NCBI RefSeq assembly: GCF_014207535.1
Contig: NZ_JACHGK010000003.1
Span: 186,001 to 250,000, forward strand
Direction: 5' to 3'
DNA from: Bacillus benzoevorans
Lineage (GTDB): Bacteria; Bacillota; Bacilli; Bacillales; Cytobacillaceae
DNA: 64,000 bases
Part shown: piece by piece, positions 32,508-40,571 of the stretch
How the letters are laid out: each line of letters starts with the position of its first letter
How positions within the stretch are numbered: the stretch's first letter is position 1
Notes under the pieces: model-generated
Databases searched by the model: none
The model's input: only the letters and a program-made list of their open reading frames with translations
What the model was told of the DNA's origin: nothing
Made by a program: the position numbers and the translations under genes

Positions 32508-34643
32508 CTACTCTTTTACCTTTAACAATCTCAAGCTGTTTAATGTCACCAGAAGAGTCGCGCCCATATCGGCAAAAATGGCAATCCAAAGAGTCAGCCA
32601 GCCAGGGATCACAAGCAGTAAAGCGATGGCCTTTACTACTAAAGAAAACGTAATATTTTGCTTAATGGTCCATAGTGCTTTTCGGCTTAATTGAATTGTA
32701 AATGGCAGCTTGTTGAGATCATCGGACATTAAGGCAATATCCGCTGTTTCCAGGGCTGTATCCGTTCCCGCTCCGCCCATCGCCACACCTACCGTCGATG
32801 CAGCAAGTGCCGGCGCATCATTCACTCCGTCTCCGACCATGGCAACGCTGTGATGGAGGCGGCGAAGCTCTTTTACAGCGTTTAATTTATCTTCGGGAAG
32901 CAATTCCGCTTTGATGTCAGACACTCCGGCAGATTTCCCAATCGCCTCTGCTGTTCGTTTGTTATCTCCAGTCAGCATCACTGTTTTTCCGATACCAAGC
33001 TTGTGCAGCTTTTGAATCACCTCACGGGAGCTTTCTCTGATTTGATCAGCCGCCGCAATCAAGAGCAGAATTTGATTGATCGTGCCAAGGATCATAACCG
33101 TTTTTCCTTCCCTTTGCAGGCTTTCAATCCGTTCCCTCAGCTCCCCATCCATTTTTTGCGGCAGAAGCTCTTGAAACAGATTCGGGCTGCCGGCATAGTA
33201 GATTTCGCCATTGACATTTGCCTTTACTCCCTTGCCTGTCAGCGATTGAAAATCAAGCACAGCAGTACTTTCGAAACGGATGTCCATTTCTTCTGCTTTC
33301 GTTATAATGGCGGAAGCAAGCGGATGCTGCGACCCTTTTTCTAATGCCGCGGTGACCGCCAGCAATTCCCGTTCATTTCTGTCAAATGAAACGATATCGG
33401 TGACAGCGGGCACCCCTTTTGTCAGCGTCCCTGTTTTATCAAAAGCAATAACCTTTAAGGACCCGGCTGCTTCCAGATGAATCCCGCCTTTGATTAAGAC
33501 CCCGTTTCTTGCGGCATTGCCAATTGCCGTGACAACCGATACCGGAGTCGAAACGACTAAGGCGCAGGGACAGCCGACGACTAATACAGACAGTCCTTGG
33601 TAAATCCATTCGCTCCAATCCCCGCCGAATAATGGCGGCACAACGGCAATCAAAAGGGCAAGTGCGACGATGACAGGAGTATAATATTTGGCGAACTTGT
33701 CGACAAAAGCCTGTGATGGTGCCCGTTCTGCCTGGGCTTCTTCGACTAAATGGATGATTTTTGCCAGAGTCGTATCCTCAACCAATTTCGTTACTTGTAC
33801 TTCCAACAGTCCTTCTTCGTTTAACGTCCCGGCATATACTTCATCACCCGGTGATTTTGTGACAGGGACGGATTCTCCGGTAATCGCCGCCTGATTTAAA
33901 GCCGAGGTTCCTTTTACCACAACCCCGTCCATTGCCAGTTTCTGTCCCGGTTTGACGATCATGATGTCGTCAATTTCGATTGCCTCAACAGGGATTGTAA
34001 ACTCCTGTCCGTTTCGTACAACTAATGCTTCTTTCGGAGCAATATCCATTAACGACTCGATCGACTGGCGTGCCTTATCCATCGAAAAGCGCTCCAACGC
34101 TTCACTGATGGCAAAAAGGATGACAACCGTCGCCCCTTCGCTCCATTCGCCAATTAATGCCGCACCGATAATGGCAATCGTCATCAAGGTGCTCATATCA
34201 AACTTGAATCGGATCAGATTTTTAAATCCTTTTAAAAATAAGGAATAACCGCCAATAACAATCGCTACTCCGTATCCGATGATAGGAGTAAGATGTTCTT
34301 CCCCGAATGTTCTGCCTAATAACCAACTGAAGAGCAGCAATAGGGCGGAAAGATAGACTTTAATCGTTTCCTTTTGCTTCCAAAATGGAATAGCCTCCAT
34401 TTTTTGTTCTTTTTCTCCACGCAATTTTAAGTTTTCAAAAGCCCCTGCTTTTTCCAGTGCTTCAATCGAGGTTTCCCCATATACCGTAATTTTTGCAGCA
34501 CCGAAGTTGACCCGGGCATCAACAACGCCATCCAGGCGTTTCACATTCTCCTCGAATGTTTTGGCACAGCCTGCTCAGGAAAAGCCCTGCACGCGGTATG
34601 TTTTTGCTTCTTGTTCTTCTATTTTAGCCTGCATGTCAGTCAT
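32508..34643 (-). CDS. cadA: Cadmium/zinc-exporting P-type ATPase CadA with in-frame UGA at the CxxC motif
   Basis: A P1B-type ATPase that pumps Cd2+, Zn2+ or Pb2+ out of the cell. Translation from ATG 34643 (GGAGGTGAAGGTGA upstream) gives 22 residues ending YRVQGFS, then UGA (34577-34575), then AGCAKTFEENVKRLDG. Homologues have Cys at this place (GFTCANC), so the UGA replaces the first Cys of the metal-binding CxxC. The rest is intact: GCPCALV metal site, FDKTGTLTKG phosphorylation site, SQHPLASAI and GDGVNDAPALA. If UGA is read through the protein has 711 residues; if not, a GTG at 34544 could give an ATPase lacking the motif. The start overlaps the cadC stop by 8 bases. Confidence 0.85.
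34524..34577 (-). promoter_or_regulatory. Candidate SECIS-like hairpins directly after the cadA UGA
   Basis: Minus-strand RNA after the UGA (34577-34575): 15 bases, then ACAUUC-GAGGA-GAAUGU (34559-34543), a perfect 6-bp stem with a 5-base loop whose first base is G, 24 bases from the first base of the UGA. A second hairpin AACGCC-UGGAU-GGCGUU follows (34540-34524). Stem length, distance and loop G agree with the general bacterial SECIS pattern. The sequence also encodes conserved residues, so chance is possible. Confidence 0.4.
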
Positions 34644-35004
34644 TCACCTTCACCTCCGCAGCATGTGCAAGCGCAATTTCAATTAATTGTTTAACATGTG
34701 CATCATCTAACGAATAAAAAGCCAATTTTCCTTCTTTGCGATACTTGACGATCCCCTGTTTATGCAGGGTGCGCAAATGATGGGAGGCAGTCGCAACGGT
34801 GGAGCCGATGATATTGGCGACATCGCAGACACACAGCTCTTCATCCATGCATAAGGAATAAGTGATTTTCGCCCGGTTTTCATCCGCCAATGCCTTAAAG
34901 ACCCGCGCCGTTTTAACGATGTCTACTTTCTGCAAATCCCCCTGTATTCGCTTCACTTTTTCTTCGTCATAACAATAAATATCGCAAGTATCCTTTTGAC
35001 TCAT
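34636..35004 (-). CDS. cadC: ArsR/SmtB-family metal-responsive repressor (CadC type)
   Basis: A 122-residue winged-helix repressor that leaves its operator on binding Cd/Zn/Pb. ELCVCDVANIIGSTVATASH holds the ELCxCD metal motif and the recognition helix; N-terminal Cys residues (DTCDIYCYDEE) complete the CadC-type site. A C-terminal helix (DDAHVKQLIEIALAHA) carries potential zinc ligands. ATG 35004 has AAGGGGGG upstream. First gene of the cadC-cadA operon; two perfect operators lie upstream. Confidence 0.88.
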   Translation of the reverse strand: MSQKDTCDIYCYDEEKVKRIQGDLQKVDIVKTARVFKALADENRAKITYSLCMDEELCVCDVANIIGSTVATASHHLRTLHKQGIVKYRKEGKLAFYSLDDAHVKQLIEIALAHAAEVKVND

Positions 35005-35020
35005 GTCCACCCCCCTTTCT

Positions 35021-35042
35021 TATTCAAATATCGATTTGAATA
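35021..35042 (-). promoter_or_regulatory. Metal repressor operator 1
   Basis: TATTCAAAT and ATTTGAATA, perfect 9-base arms separated by four bases. It begins 17 bases upstream of the cadC start and shares its core with operator 2. The form is typical for ArsR-family repressors. Confidence 0.8.
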
Positions 35043-35061
35043 TAGTATAGATCATATGCAG

Positions 35062-35091
35062 TTATTATTCAAATGTTCATTTGAATAATAA
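35062..35091 (-). promoter_or_regulatory. Metal repressor operator 2
   Basis: Perfect 13-base arms (TTATTATTCAAAT and its complement) with a 4-base centre; the core ATTCAAAT-N4-ATTTGAAT is the same as operator 1. Centre-to-centre distance is 45 bases. Confidence 0.8.
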
Positions 35092-35125
35092 AAAAGGAAT
35101 GAAACTCCAATAAGTCTCACCCCTT
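35091..35125 (-). terminator. yqjQ terminator
   Basis: On the minus strand AAAGGGGTGAGAC pairs imperfectly with GTTTCATTCCTTT around GGAGT-type loop sequence and ends in TTTTTT. It separates yqjQ from the cad operators. Confidence 0.6.
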
Positions 35126-35132
35126 TGACTCC

Positions 35133-35930
35133 TTATTTTTTATTAAATGCCTTTTTACCGGCTTTTTCAAACAGGTTAGGAAACAGAGCAAAAAAGATGC
35201 TTCCGGCATTCATCCAGCGCGGCAAATTAATTTCCCTCGTTTTCGTTAACATCGCATCGGTAATCTTTTTTGCGACAAATTCCGGCTGCAGCATATAGCG
35301 CTGAACACTTTTCACATACGTCCCCTGTTCATCAGCGATGTCAAAAAAATTCGTGGCAATCGGACCAGGATTCACCGTTGTCACAAATACTTGGTCATCG
35401 GCCAATTCTAACCGCAGACTGTTGGAATAGCCCAGTACAGCATGTTTTGTCGCCGAGTACACGCTCGATTTCGGAGTCGCAATTTTCCCCGCCATGGAAG
35501 CAATATTGATAATGTGACCGCATCTTTGCTGCTTCATCACCGGCAGCACCATGCTCGTGCAGGCCATTAAGCCGACAACATTAACGCTGAACATACCCTT
35601 CACTTCATCGATTGCTGTTTCATGGGCATAGCGGAAGATGCCATAGCCGGCATTATTGAGCAATACATCAATTCTGCCAAGCTTGGCGATAATTTTAGAA
35701 AAAACCTGCTTGATTTCCTCTGTCTTAGAGACATCAAGTTGATAGATATGCACCTTAATGTTAAACTGCTCCTGTAAATCCTGCTTGATTTCCTCCAGCC
35801 TTTCCAGGCGCCTTGCGAGAAGTACTAGGTTTGCCCCGCGTGCGGCACATTGTTGCGCAACGGAGAGGCCGATCCCGCCTGAAGCACCGGTAATAATGAT
35901 GTTTTTATTTTTCAAATTTTCTGCTGCCAA
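35133..35930 (-). CDS. yqjQ: Short-chain dehydrogenase/reductase YqjQ
   Basis: An NAD(P)-dependent SDR oxidoreductase of 265 residues, substrate unknown. The cofactor loop is ITGASGGIGLSVA; NNAGYG and the catalytic Ser-Tyr-Lys (NIASMAGK, SVYSATKHAVLGYS) are present. The start is TTG 35930 with GAGGGTG upstream. It has B. subtilis-like company (proI and yqjM nearby) and is divergent from proI. Confidence 0.85.
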   Translation of the reverse strand: MAAENLKNKNIIITGASGGIGLSVAQQCAARGANLVLLARRLERLEEIKQDLQEQFNIKVHIYQLDVSKTEEIKQVFSKIIAKLGRIDVLLNNAGYGIFRYAHETAIDEVKGMFSVNVVGLMACTSMVLPVMKQQRCGHIINIASMAGKIATPKSSVYSATKHAVLGYSNSLRLELADDQVFVTTVNPGPIATNFFDIADEQGTYVKSVQRYMLQPEFVAKKITDAMLTKTREINLPRWMNAGSIFFALFPNLFEKAGKKAFNKK

Positions 35931-36155
35931 ATTGATTCACCCTCTACTCTAACTCCATATCCTTCTAAGGAATGGCTTGTCATGGACATAATATTCAGCT
36001 AAATCTGTTAAAAAACTCGCAAAAGTATCTTATACTAATAGGGTTGCCTCACGCATTCGTATATGAGGTACATAATGAGAATAAAAGTTTCACTTCGCTA
36101 TTGTCAAATATGTGCAATACTATTATCTACATAAGATTCAAGAAGGAGCGATTAG

Positions 36156-36995
36156 ATGAAAAAATTAGCGTTCATTGGTGCCGGTTCGATGGCAGAAGCC
36201 TTAATTTCAGGCATGGTGGAAAACAAATTGCTGGAGCCGCAAAATATTTGGGTGACGAACCGCAGCAACGAGGAAAGACTGAACGAATTAAAAACAAAAT
36301 ACGGTGTTTCCACCTCCTATGATACAGCGGATATGCTGAAGGAGGTCGATGCTGTACTGCTGGCGATGAAACCGAAGGATGCAGCACAGTCCTTGACTGC
36401 GATTAAACATTTGTTGTCGGACCGAACGATGCTTATTTCCGTCCTTGCCGGTGTGTCGCTTGTGAGCATGGAAAAATTAGTAGGAAAAGCGATGCCGATT
36501 GTACGGGCAATGCCAAATACATCCGCGGCAATCGGAAAATCAGCGACAGGCTTTGCCGTGAACGAGCACGTTTCAGCGGAACAAATTGAATTGGTACAGA
36601 AAATATTGCAAACAGCAGGGATTGCCAGACTTGTTCAGGAGGAACAGCTGGATGCCGTTACCGGGCTGTCTGGAAGCGGACCAGCCTATATCTATTATCT
36701 TTTTGAAGCAATGGAGAAAAGTGCCGTTGATCTTGGGTTGGAAGCAGATTTGGCGAAGGATTTTATCGTGCAGACATTAATGGGAGCAGCGGAAATGCTC
36801 GCCACATCAACAAAATCCGCCTCCCAGCTGCGTAAGGAAGTAACAAGTCCCGGCGGTACAACCGAAGCCGGATTAAACATACTGGCTGAGCATGAAGTAG
36901 ACAAAGCCGTGATGGAGTGCATTAAAACGGCAGCGGAGAAATCCAAATCAATGGGAAAAGTAATCAGTGAAGAAATAGAAGCGAAGTTGCCATAA
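36156..36995 (+). CDS. proI: Pyrroline-5-carboxylate reductase ProI
   Basis: Reduces pyrroline-5-carboxylate to L-proline with NAD(P)H, the final step of proline synthesis. The dinucleotide motif FIGAGSMAEALISGM is at the N-terminus; the C-terminal family signature is LRKEVTSPGGTTEAGLNIL. The conserved TGLSGSGPAYIYYLFEAM loop marks the proline-binding domain. AGAAGGAG precedes the ATG. Length 279 is normal. It is monocistronic, closed by a strong terminator. Confidence 0.95.
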   Translation: MKKLAFIGAGSMAEALISGMVENKLLEPQNIWVTNRSNEERLNELKTKYGVSTSYDTADMLKEVDAVLLAMKPKDAAQSLTAIKHLLSDRTMLISVLAGVSLVSMEKLVGKAMPIVRAMPNTSAAIGKSATGFAVNEHVSAEQIELVQKILQTAGIARLVQEEQLDAVTGLSGSGPAYIYYLFEAMEKSAVDLGLEADLAKDFIVQTLMGAAEMLATSTKSASQLRKEVTSPGGTTEAGLNILAEHEVDKAVMECIKTAAEKSKSMGKVISEEIEAKLP

Positions 36996-36998
36996 AAA

Positions 36999-37043
36999 AG
37001 GGGCACCACAAATGCTAGTATACACATTTGTGGTGCCTCTTTT
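36999..37043 (+). terminator. proI terminator
   Basis: GGCACCACAAATG and CATTTGTGGTGCC form a 13-bp perfect stem with a 10-base loop, followed by TCTTTTTC. Confidence 0.9.
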
Positions 37044-37102
37044 TCATTATTTTTCGTGAAAACTGCTATAATAAATCTTGAAAAGCTGCAAAGGGAGATG
37101 AC

Positions 37103-38131
37103 TTGATAAAAATGGAAGCAAAACTATTTTCACCATATACGATTAAAAATCTTACTTTAAAGAACCGGATTGTTATGGCACCGATGTGCATGTATTCCGC
37201 TGCGGAAGACGGCATCGTCACGCCCTTTCATATCACACACTACGTGAGCCGTGCTGTCGGACAAACCGGATTAATTATTCAAGAAGCAACAGCGGTTGCG
37301 CCAGAAGGCCGCATTTCAGCAAAAGACTTAGGCATTTGGGATGATGCACATATCGAAGGACTGAAGCAATTAACCGAGCAAATTAAAGCTTATGGCTGCA
37401 AAACCGGCATCCAGTTAGGGCATGCAGGTCGTAAAGCTCAATTAGAAGGAGAAATCGTTGCCCCTTCCGCTGTTGCTTTTAACGACCAGTTCAAAACTCC
37501 GAAGGAAATGACGGTTGAAGATCTCCACCATGCCATTGACGCCTTCAAACTAGGCGCAGAACGGGCAAAAAAAGCCGGGTTTGATGTCATTGAACTTCAT
37601 GGTGCACACGGCTATTTAATTAATCAGTTTCTTTCCCCGCTTGCCAATCACCGCCAGGATGAATACGGCGGCAGTGCAGAAAACCGCTACCGCTTCCTAA
37701 AAGAAATTATTGAAGCGGTGAAAACAGTATGGGACGGTCCGCTCTTCGTCCGGATCTCAGCTGAAGATTATCATAAGGAAGGGCTGCATGTAGAGGATTA
37801 TATCCAATACGCTTCTTACATGAAAGAACAGGGCGTGGATCTCATTGATGTCAGTACAGGTGCGGTGATTCCGGCGAAAATCAATGTTTATCCGTGCTAT
37901 CAGGTGCCATATTCAGACAAAATCAAACATGGTGCTAAGATTGCCACAGGTGCAGTCGGCTTAATCACGACTGGTTTGCAGGCAGAAGAAATCCTCCAAA
38001 GCGACCGTGCTGATGTGATTATCCTTGGCCGTGAACTCTTGCGCGATCCATATTGGGCAAGAACTGCTGCCAAAGAACTGCGGCTCAGCATTGAAGCGCC
38101 GGTGCAGTATGAACGCGGCTGGAATGTGTAA
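37103..38131 (+). CDS. namA: NADPH dehydrogenase NamA (YqjM, old yellow enzyme)
   Basis: An FMN-dependent ene-reductase that reduces enals, enones and nitro compounds. The N-terminal KNRIVMAPMCMYSA carries the regulatory Cys of the YqjM class. The active-site His pair is in VIELHGAHGYLINQFLSP. The C-terminal GRELLRDPYWARTAA binds phosphate, and QYERGW is the YqjM-type end with the finger Arg. TTG 37103 has GGGAG at 8 bases; ATG 37112 is the alternative start. Length 342. Confidence 0.94.
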   Translation: MIKMEAKLFSPYTIKNLTLKNRIVMAPMCMYSAAEDGIVTPFHITHYVSRAVGQTGLIIQEATAVAPEGRISAKDLGIWDDAHIEGLKQLTEQIKAYGCKTGIQLGHAGRKAQLEGEIVAPSAVAFNDQFKTPKEMTVEDLHHAIDAFKLGAERAKKAGFDVIELHGAHGYLINQFLSPLANHRQDEYGGSAENRYRFLKEIIEAVKTVWDGPLFVRISAEDYHKEGLHVEDYIQYASYMKEQGVDLIDVSTGAVIPAKINVYPCYQVPYSDKIKHGAKIATGAVGLITTGLQAEEILQSDRADVIILGRELLRDPYWARTAAKELRLSIEAPVQYERGWNV

Positions 38132-38154
38132 AGATTAGCATAGAAAATCATACA

Positions 38155-38187
38155 AATGCGCAGCCCGCAATGGACTGCGCATTTCAT
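38155..38187. terminator. Convergent terminator between namA and the MocR gene
   Basis: AAATGCGCAG and CTGCGCATTT form a 10-bp stem with an 11-base loop; A and T tracts on both sides allow use by both converging genes. Confidence 0.8.
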
Positions 38188-39593
38188 CGCCTTAACCAGG
38201 CATGCGCTAATAATGCAATGCCTTCCTTTATATCTTCTTCTGCTAAAGCGCCAAAACCTAATAGAATCATTGGCGGATGTTGCTTCGTACTCTTTTCATA
38301 ATAAATGGAAGCAGGATAAACCTTTACTTTATTCTTCTTTGCCGTCTCTATCAGTTCTGCCTCAGACATTTGATTATTCACCTGCAAGAGAATATGCAGC
38401 CCTGATTTTTCACCAATGACCTGAACATGTTCTCCCAGATATTCTGCAATCGCCAAAAGCAAAGTCTTTTGTTTCTTTCGATAAATCCCCCGCATTTTAT
38501 TTAAATGGCGGCTCCAATGTCCATTTTTCATAAATTGTGCAAGAGTGTGTTGATGAAGTCGTGATACCGTTTGTTTATAAAGCGTAAAGGATTGCTGATA
38601 GTTTTCAAGCAGCAGCGGCGGGAGCACCAGATAACTTATTCGCAGCGAAGGAATCAATGACTTCGAAAAAGTTCCTAAGTAAATCACTCTCCCTGCAGAA
38701 TCCAATCCCTGCAGAGACGGGATAGGCTTTCCTTTATAACGGAACTCACCGTCATAATCATCCTCAATGATATATCGCCCCTCTTTTTCCGCCCATTTTA
38801 ACAGCCCTCTTCTGCGCGAAATTGGCATAATCATGCCAAGCGGAAACTGGTGTGACGGGGTCACATAGATCACATTCGCCCCACTGGCCTCTAAATCCTT
38901 TAGAGACACTCCATCCTCATCAAGTGCAAGAGAAACAGGGTGGAACCCACGATCCTCCAGTACTGCCCTTGTGCGGTGAAAACCGGGATTTTCCACAGCA
39001 TAGACCGCTCTCTCTCCAATGATCATGGTCAGCAGACCAATTAAGTACTGTGTCCCTGCTCCGATGACAATTTGCTCCGCTTTGCACCTAACACCTCTTG
39101 ATTGAAATAGATAATGAGTAATTTCCTGCCGAAGTTCAAGTTCTCCCTGCGGATCCCCATTCAAAAAAAGGACGCTTTCCTCTTCATATAAAGCCTGCAT
39201 CGAGAGCTTCCGCCAGACCGCATAAGGAAAATGCGCCAGATCTACTTGCCCATGGCTGAAATCAATCATCTCTTCCTCGTCATGCTTTTCCATGACTCTT
39301 TCGCTCTTTAGTGGGATTCCGCTGTGATAGGGATAAAGATCCCCTTCCAGTTTCTTCACATAAATTCCTTTTCGCGGCTCTGAGTGAATGTATCCTTCGG
39401 CTTGCAGCTGTCCATAGGCATTTTCCACGGTATTTTGGCTGATCCCAAGATGCTGTGACAGTCTTCTTTTCGAGGGCAGCTTAACACCCGCTTCCAGCCT
39501 GCCACTCTGGATTTCATCTTTAAAATATTGATACAGCTGTATGTATAATGGCTCTTCTTTTTCCTGATCGAGTAAAGGAGTAAGCTCGTACAA
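38184..39593 (-). CDS. MocR-type regulator (GntR DNA-binding domain fused to aminotransferase domain)
   Basis: A PdxR/MocR-family protein of 469 residues. The GntR winged helix (residues 12-75) includes KLPSKRRLSQHLGISQNTVE. A fold-type I aminotransferase domain follows, with the PLP lysine in YLGTFSKSLIPSLRISYL. Such proteins sense PLP or an amino acid and often activate the divergent gene. Here the divergent gene is a GNAT enzyme 107 bases away, with ACTGGC repeats between them. Confidence 0.85.
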   Translation of the reverse strand: MYELTPLLDQEKEEPLYIQLYQYFKDEIQSGRLEAGVKLPSKRRLSQHLGISQNTVENAYGQLQAEGYIHSEPRKGIYVKKLEGDLYPYHSGIPLKSERVMEKHDEEEMIDFSHGQVDLAHFPYAVWRKLSMQALYEEESVLFLNGDPQGELELRQEITHYLFQSRGVRCKAEQIVIGAGTQYLIGLLTMIIGERAVYAVENPGFHRTRAVLEDRGFHPVSLALDEDGVSLKDLEASGANVIYVTPSHQFPLGMIMPISRRRGLLKWAEKEGRYIIEDDYDGEFRYKGKPIPSLQGLDSAGRVIYLGTFSKSLIPSLRISYLVLPPLLLENYQQSFTLYKQTVSRLHQHTLAQFMKNGHWSRHLNKMRGIYRKKQKTLLLAIAEYLGEHVQVIGEKSGLHILLQVNNQMSEAELIETAKKNKVKVYPASIYYEKSTKQHPPMILLGFGALAEEDIKEGIALLAHAWLRR

Positions 39594-39614
39594 TTTCTAT
39601 CATCCTTTCGAAAA

Positions 39615-39661
39615 ACTGGCCCGATAAATTATACCATAACTGGCACTTTTAACGATGCCAG
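39615..39661. promoter_or_regulatory. ACTGGC repeats, probable MocR binding region
   Basis: ACTGGC occurs at 39615-39620 and again at 39639-39644; TGCCAG (its inverse with one flanking change) at 39656-39661. The 24-base period of the direct repeats puts them on the same DNA face about two turns apart. MocR regulators are known to use such repeated sites. Confidence 0.5.
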
Positions 39662-39700
39662 CCCATTGATAAAATCAAAGAAAAAGGAGGAATTTCCCAA

Positions 39701-40132
39701 GTGATTCATATCAAAGAGCTTACGAATGAAAAAGAATGGACAGATGCATTTCCTATTATGAGGCAGCTGCGCCCTCATCTCACTCTCTCAGCGTACCTGG
39801 AGTTCGTCCGGGAGGCACAGGAAAAGGAACACTATCGTATATTGGCCCTTTATGATCAGAATGAACTAGCTGCCGTTATCGGATTCATGTCGATGACTAC
39901 CTTATATTACGGACGCTTTATCTGGGTTTGTGATTTGGTGACGGATGCAGGTAAACGCTCGCAGGGCTATGGGGAAAAACTCTTACAGTATGTGGAGGAA
40001 TGGGCAAAGGAAAACGGCTATACCTGTGTCGCTTTATCATCCGGACTGCATCGCGCAGATGCCCACCGTTTCTATGAAACAAAAATGGATTATGAGAAAG
40101 TCAGTTTAGTTTTTAAAAAGGAGCTTGTATAA
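39701..40132 (+). CDS. GNAT-family N-acetyltransferase
   Basis: A 143-residue GNAT acetyltransferase. The acetyl-CoA loop is KRSQGYGEKLLQYVEEWA following WVCDLVTDAG; the C-terminal block is CVALSSGLHRADAHRFYE. It starts with GTG 39701 behind AGGAGG at about 10 bases. Its divergent position with the MocR gene suggests it is the regulator's target. Substrate not known. Confidence 0.8.
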   Translation: MIHIKELTNEKEWTDAFPIMRQLRPHLTLSAYLEFVREAQEKEHYRILALYDQNELAAVIGFMSMTTLYYGRFIWVCDLVTDAGKRSQGYGEKLLQYVEEWAKENGYTCVALSSGLHRADAHRFYETKMDYEKVSLVFKKELV

Positions 40133-40151
40133 AGATATAATATTTATAGTT

Positions 40152-40168
40152 GATATATTTTTTATATC
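40152..40168 (+). promoter_or_regulatory. Palindromic operator upstream of the HxlR gene
   Basis: GATATA and TATATC, separated by five T, form a palindrome 35 bases before the TTG start; a further GATATA lies at 40170-40175. Probable autoregulatory site of the HxlR protein. Confidence 0.5.
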
Positions 40169-40202
40169 TGATATATTATTTGTATTGGAGGTGTGACAAA
40201 GG

Positions 40203-40571
40203 TTGAGTACGAAAATTTGTCCTTATATTGAAGCTTCCTTTGAAATAATCGGTAAAAAGTGGAATGGGCAATTAATTCATTATTTATCTTTATGCGAGAA
40301 TCAAAGCGCGCATTTTTCAGATCTTAAAAAAGACGTATCTGGAATTACACCGAAAGCATTATCCATGAGACTTTCCGAACTAATCGAAATTGGATTACTC
40401 GAAAAAAATGTAACAAACACTTCACCTGTTGCGATTTCTTATTCATTAACAGAAAAAGGCGCAGCCCTGGCTGAAAGTTTAAAATCAATTCAGGAATGGG
40501 CCATTCAATACTTACATGTGGAATGTGAGACTCCAAACGAAAGCGAGGAAAATGAAAATGATGAAAAATAA
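40203..40571 (+). CDS. HxlR-family transcriptional regulator
   Basis: A 122-residue winged-helix regulator of the HxlR group. The single Cys near the N-terminus (MSTKICPYIEASFEIIGKKW) sits where YodB-type redox sensors have their reactive Cys. DNA-binding tract: SDLKKDVSGITPKALSMRLS. The start is TTG 40203 behind GGAGG at 11 bases. Its end overlaps the next gene by 14 bases. Thiol-stress sensing is inferred from the Cys and the neighbour. Confidence 0.85.
   Translation: MSTKICPYIEASFEIIGKKWNGQLIHYLSLCENQSAHFSDLKKDVSGITPKALSMRLSELIEIGLLEKNVTNTSPVAISYSLTEKGAALAESLKSIQEWAIQYLHVECETPNESEENENDEK

Noticed and set aside
34524..34540. Second hairpin (AACGCC/GGCGTT) as the main SECIS candidate
   Set aside because: Its loop lies more than 40 bases from the UGA, outside the usual bacterial SECIS distance; the first hairpin fits better.
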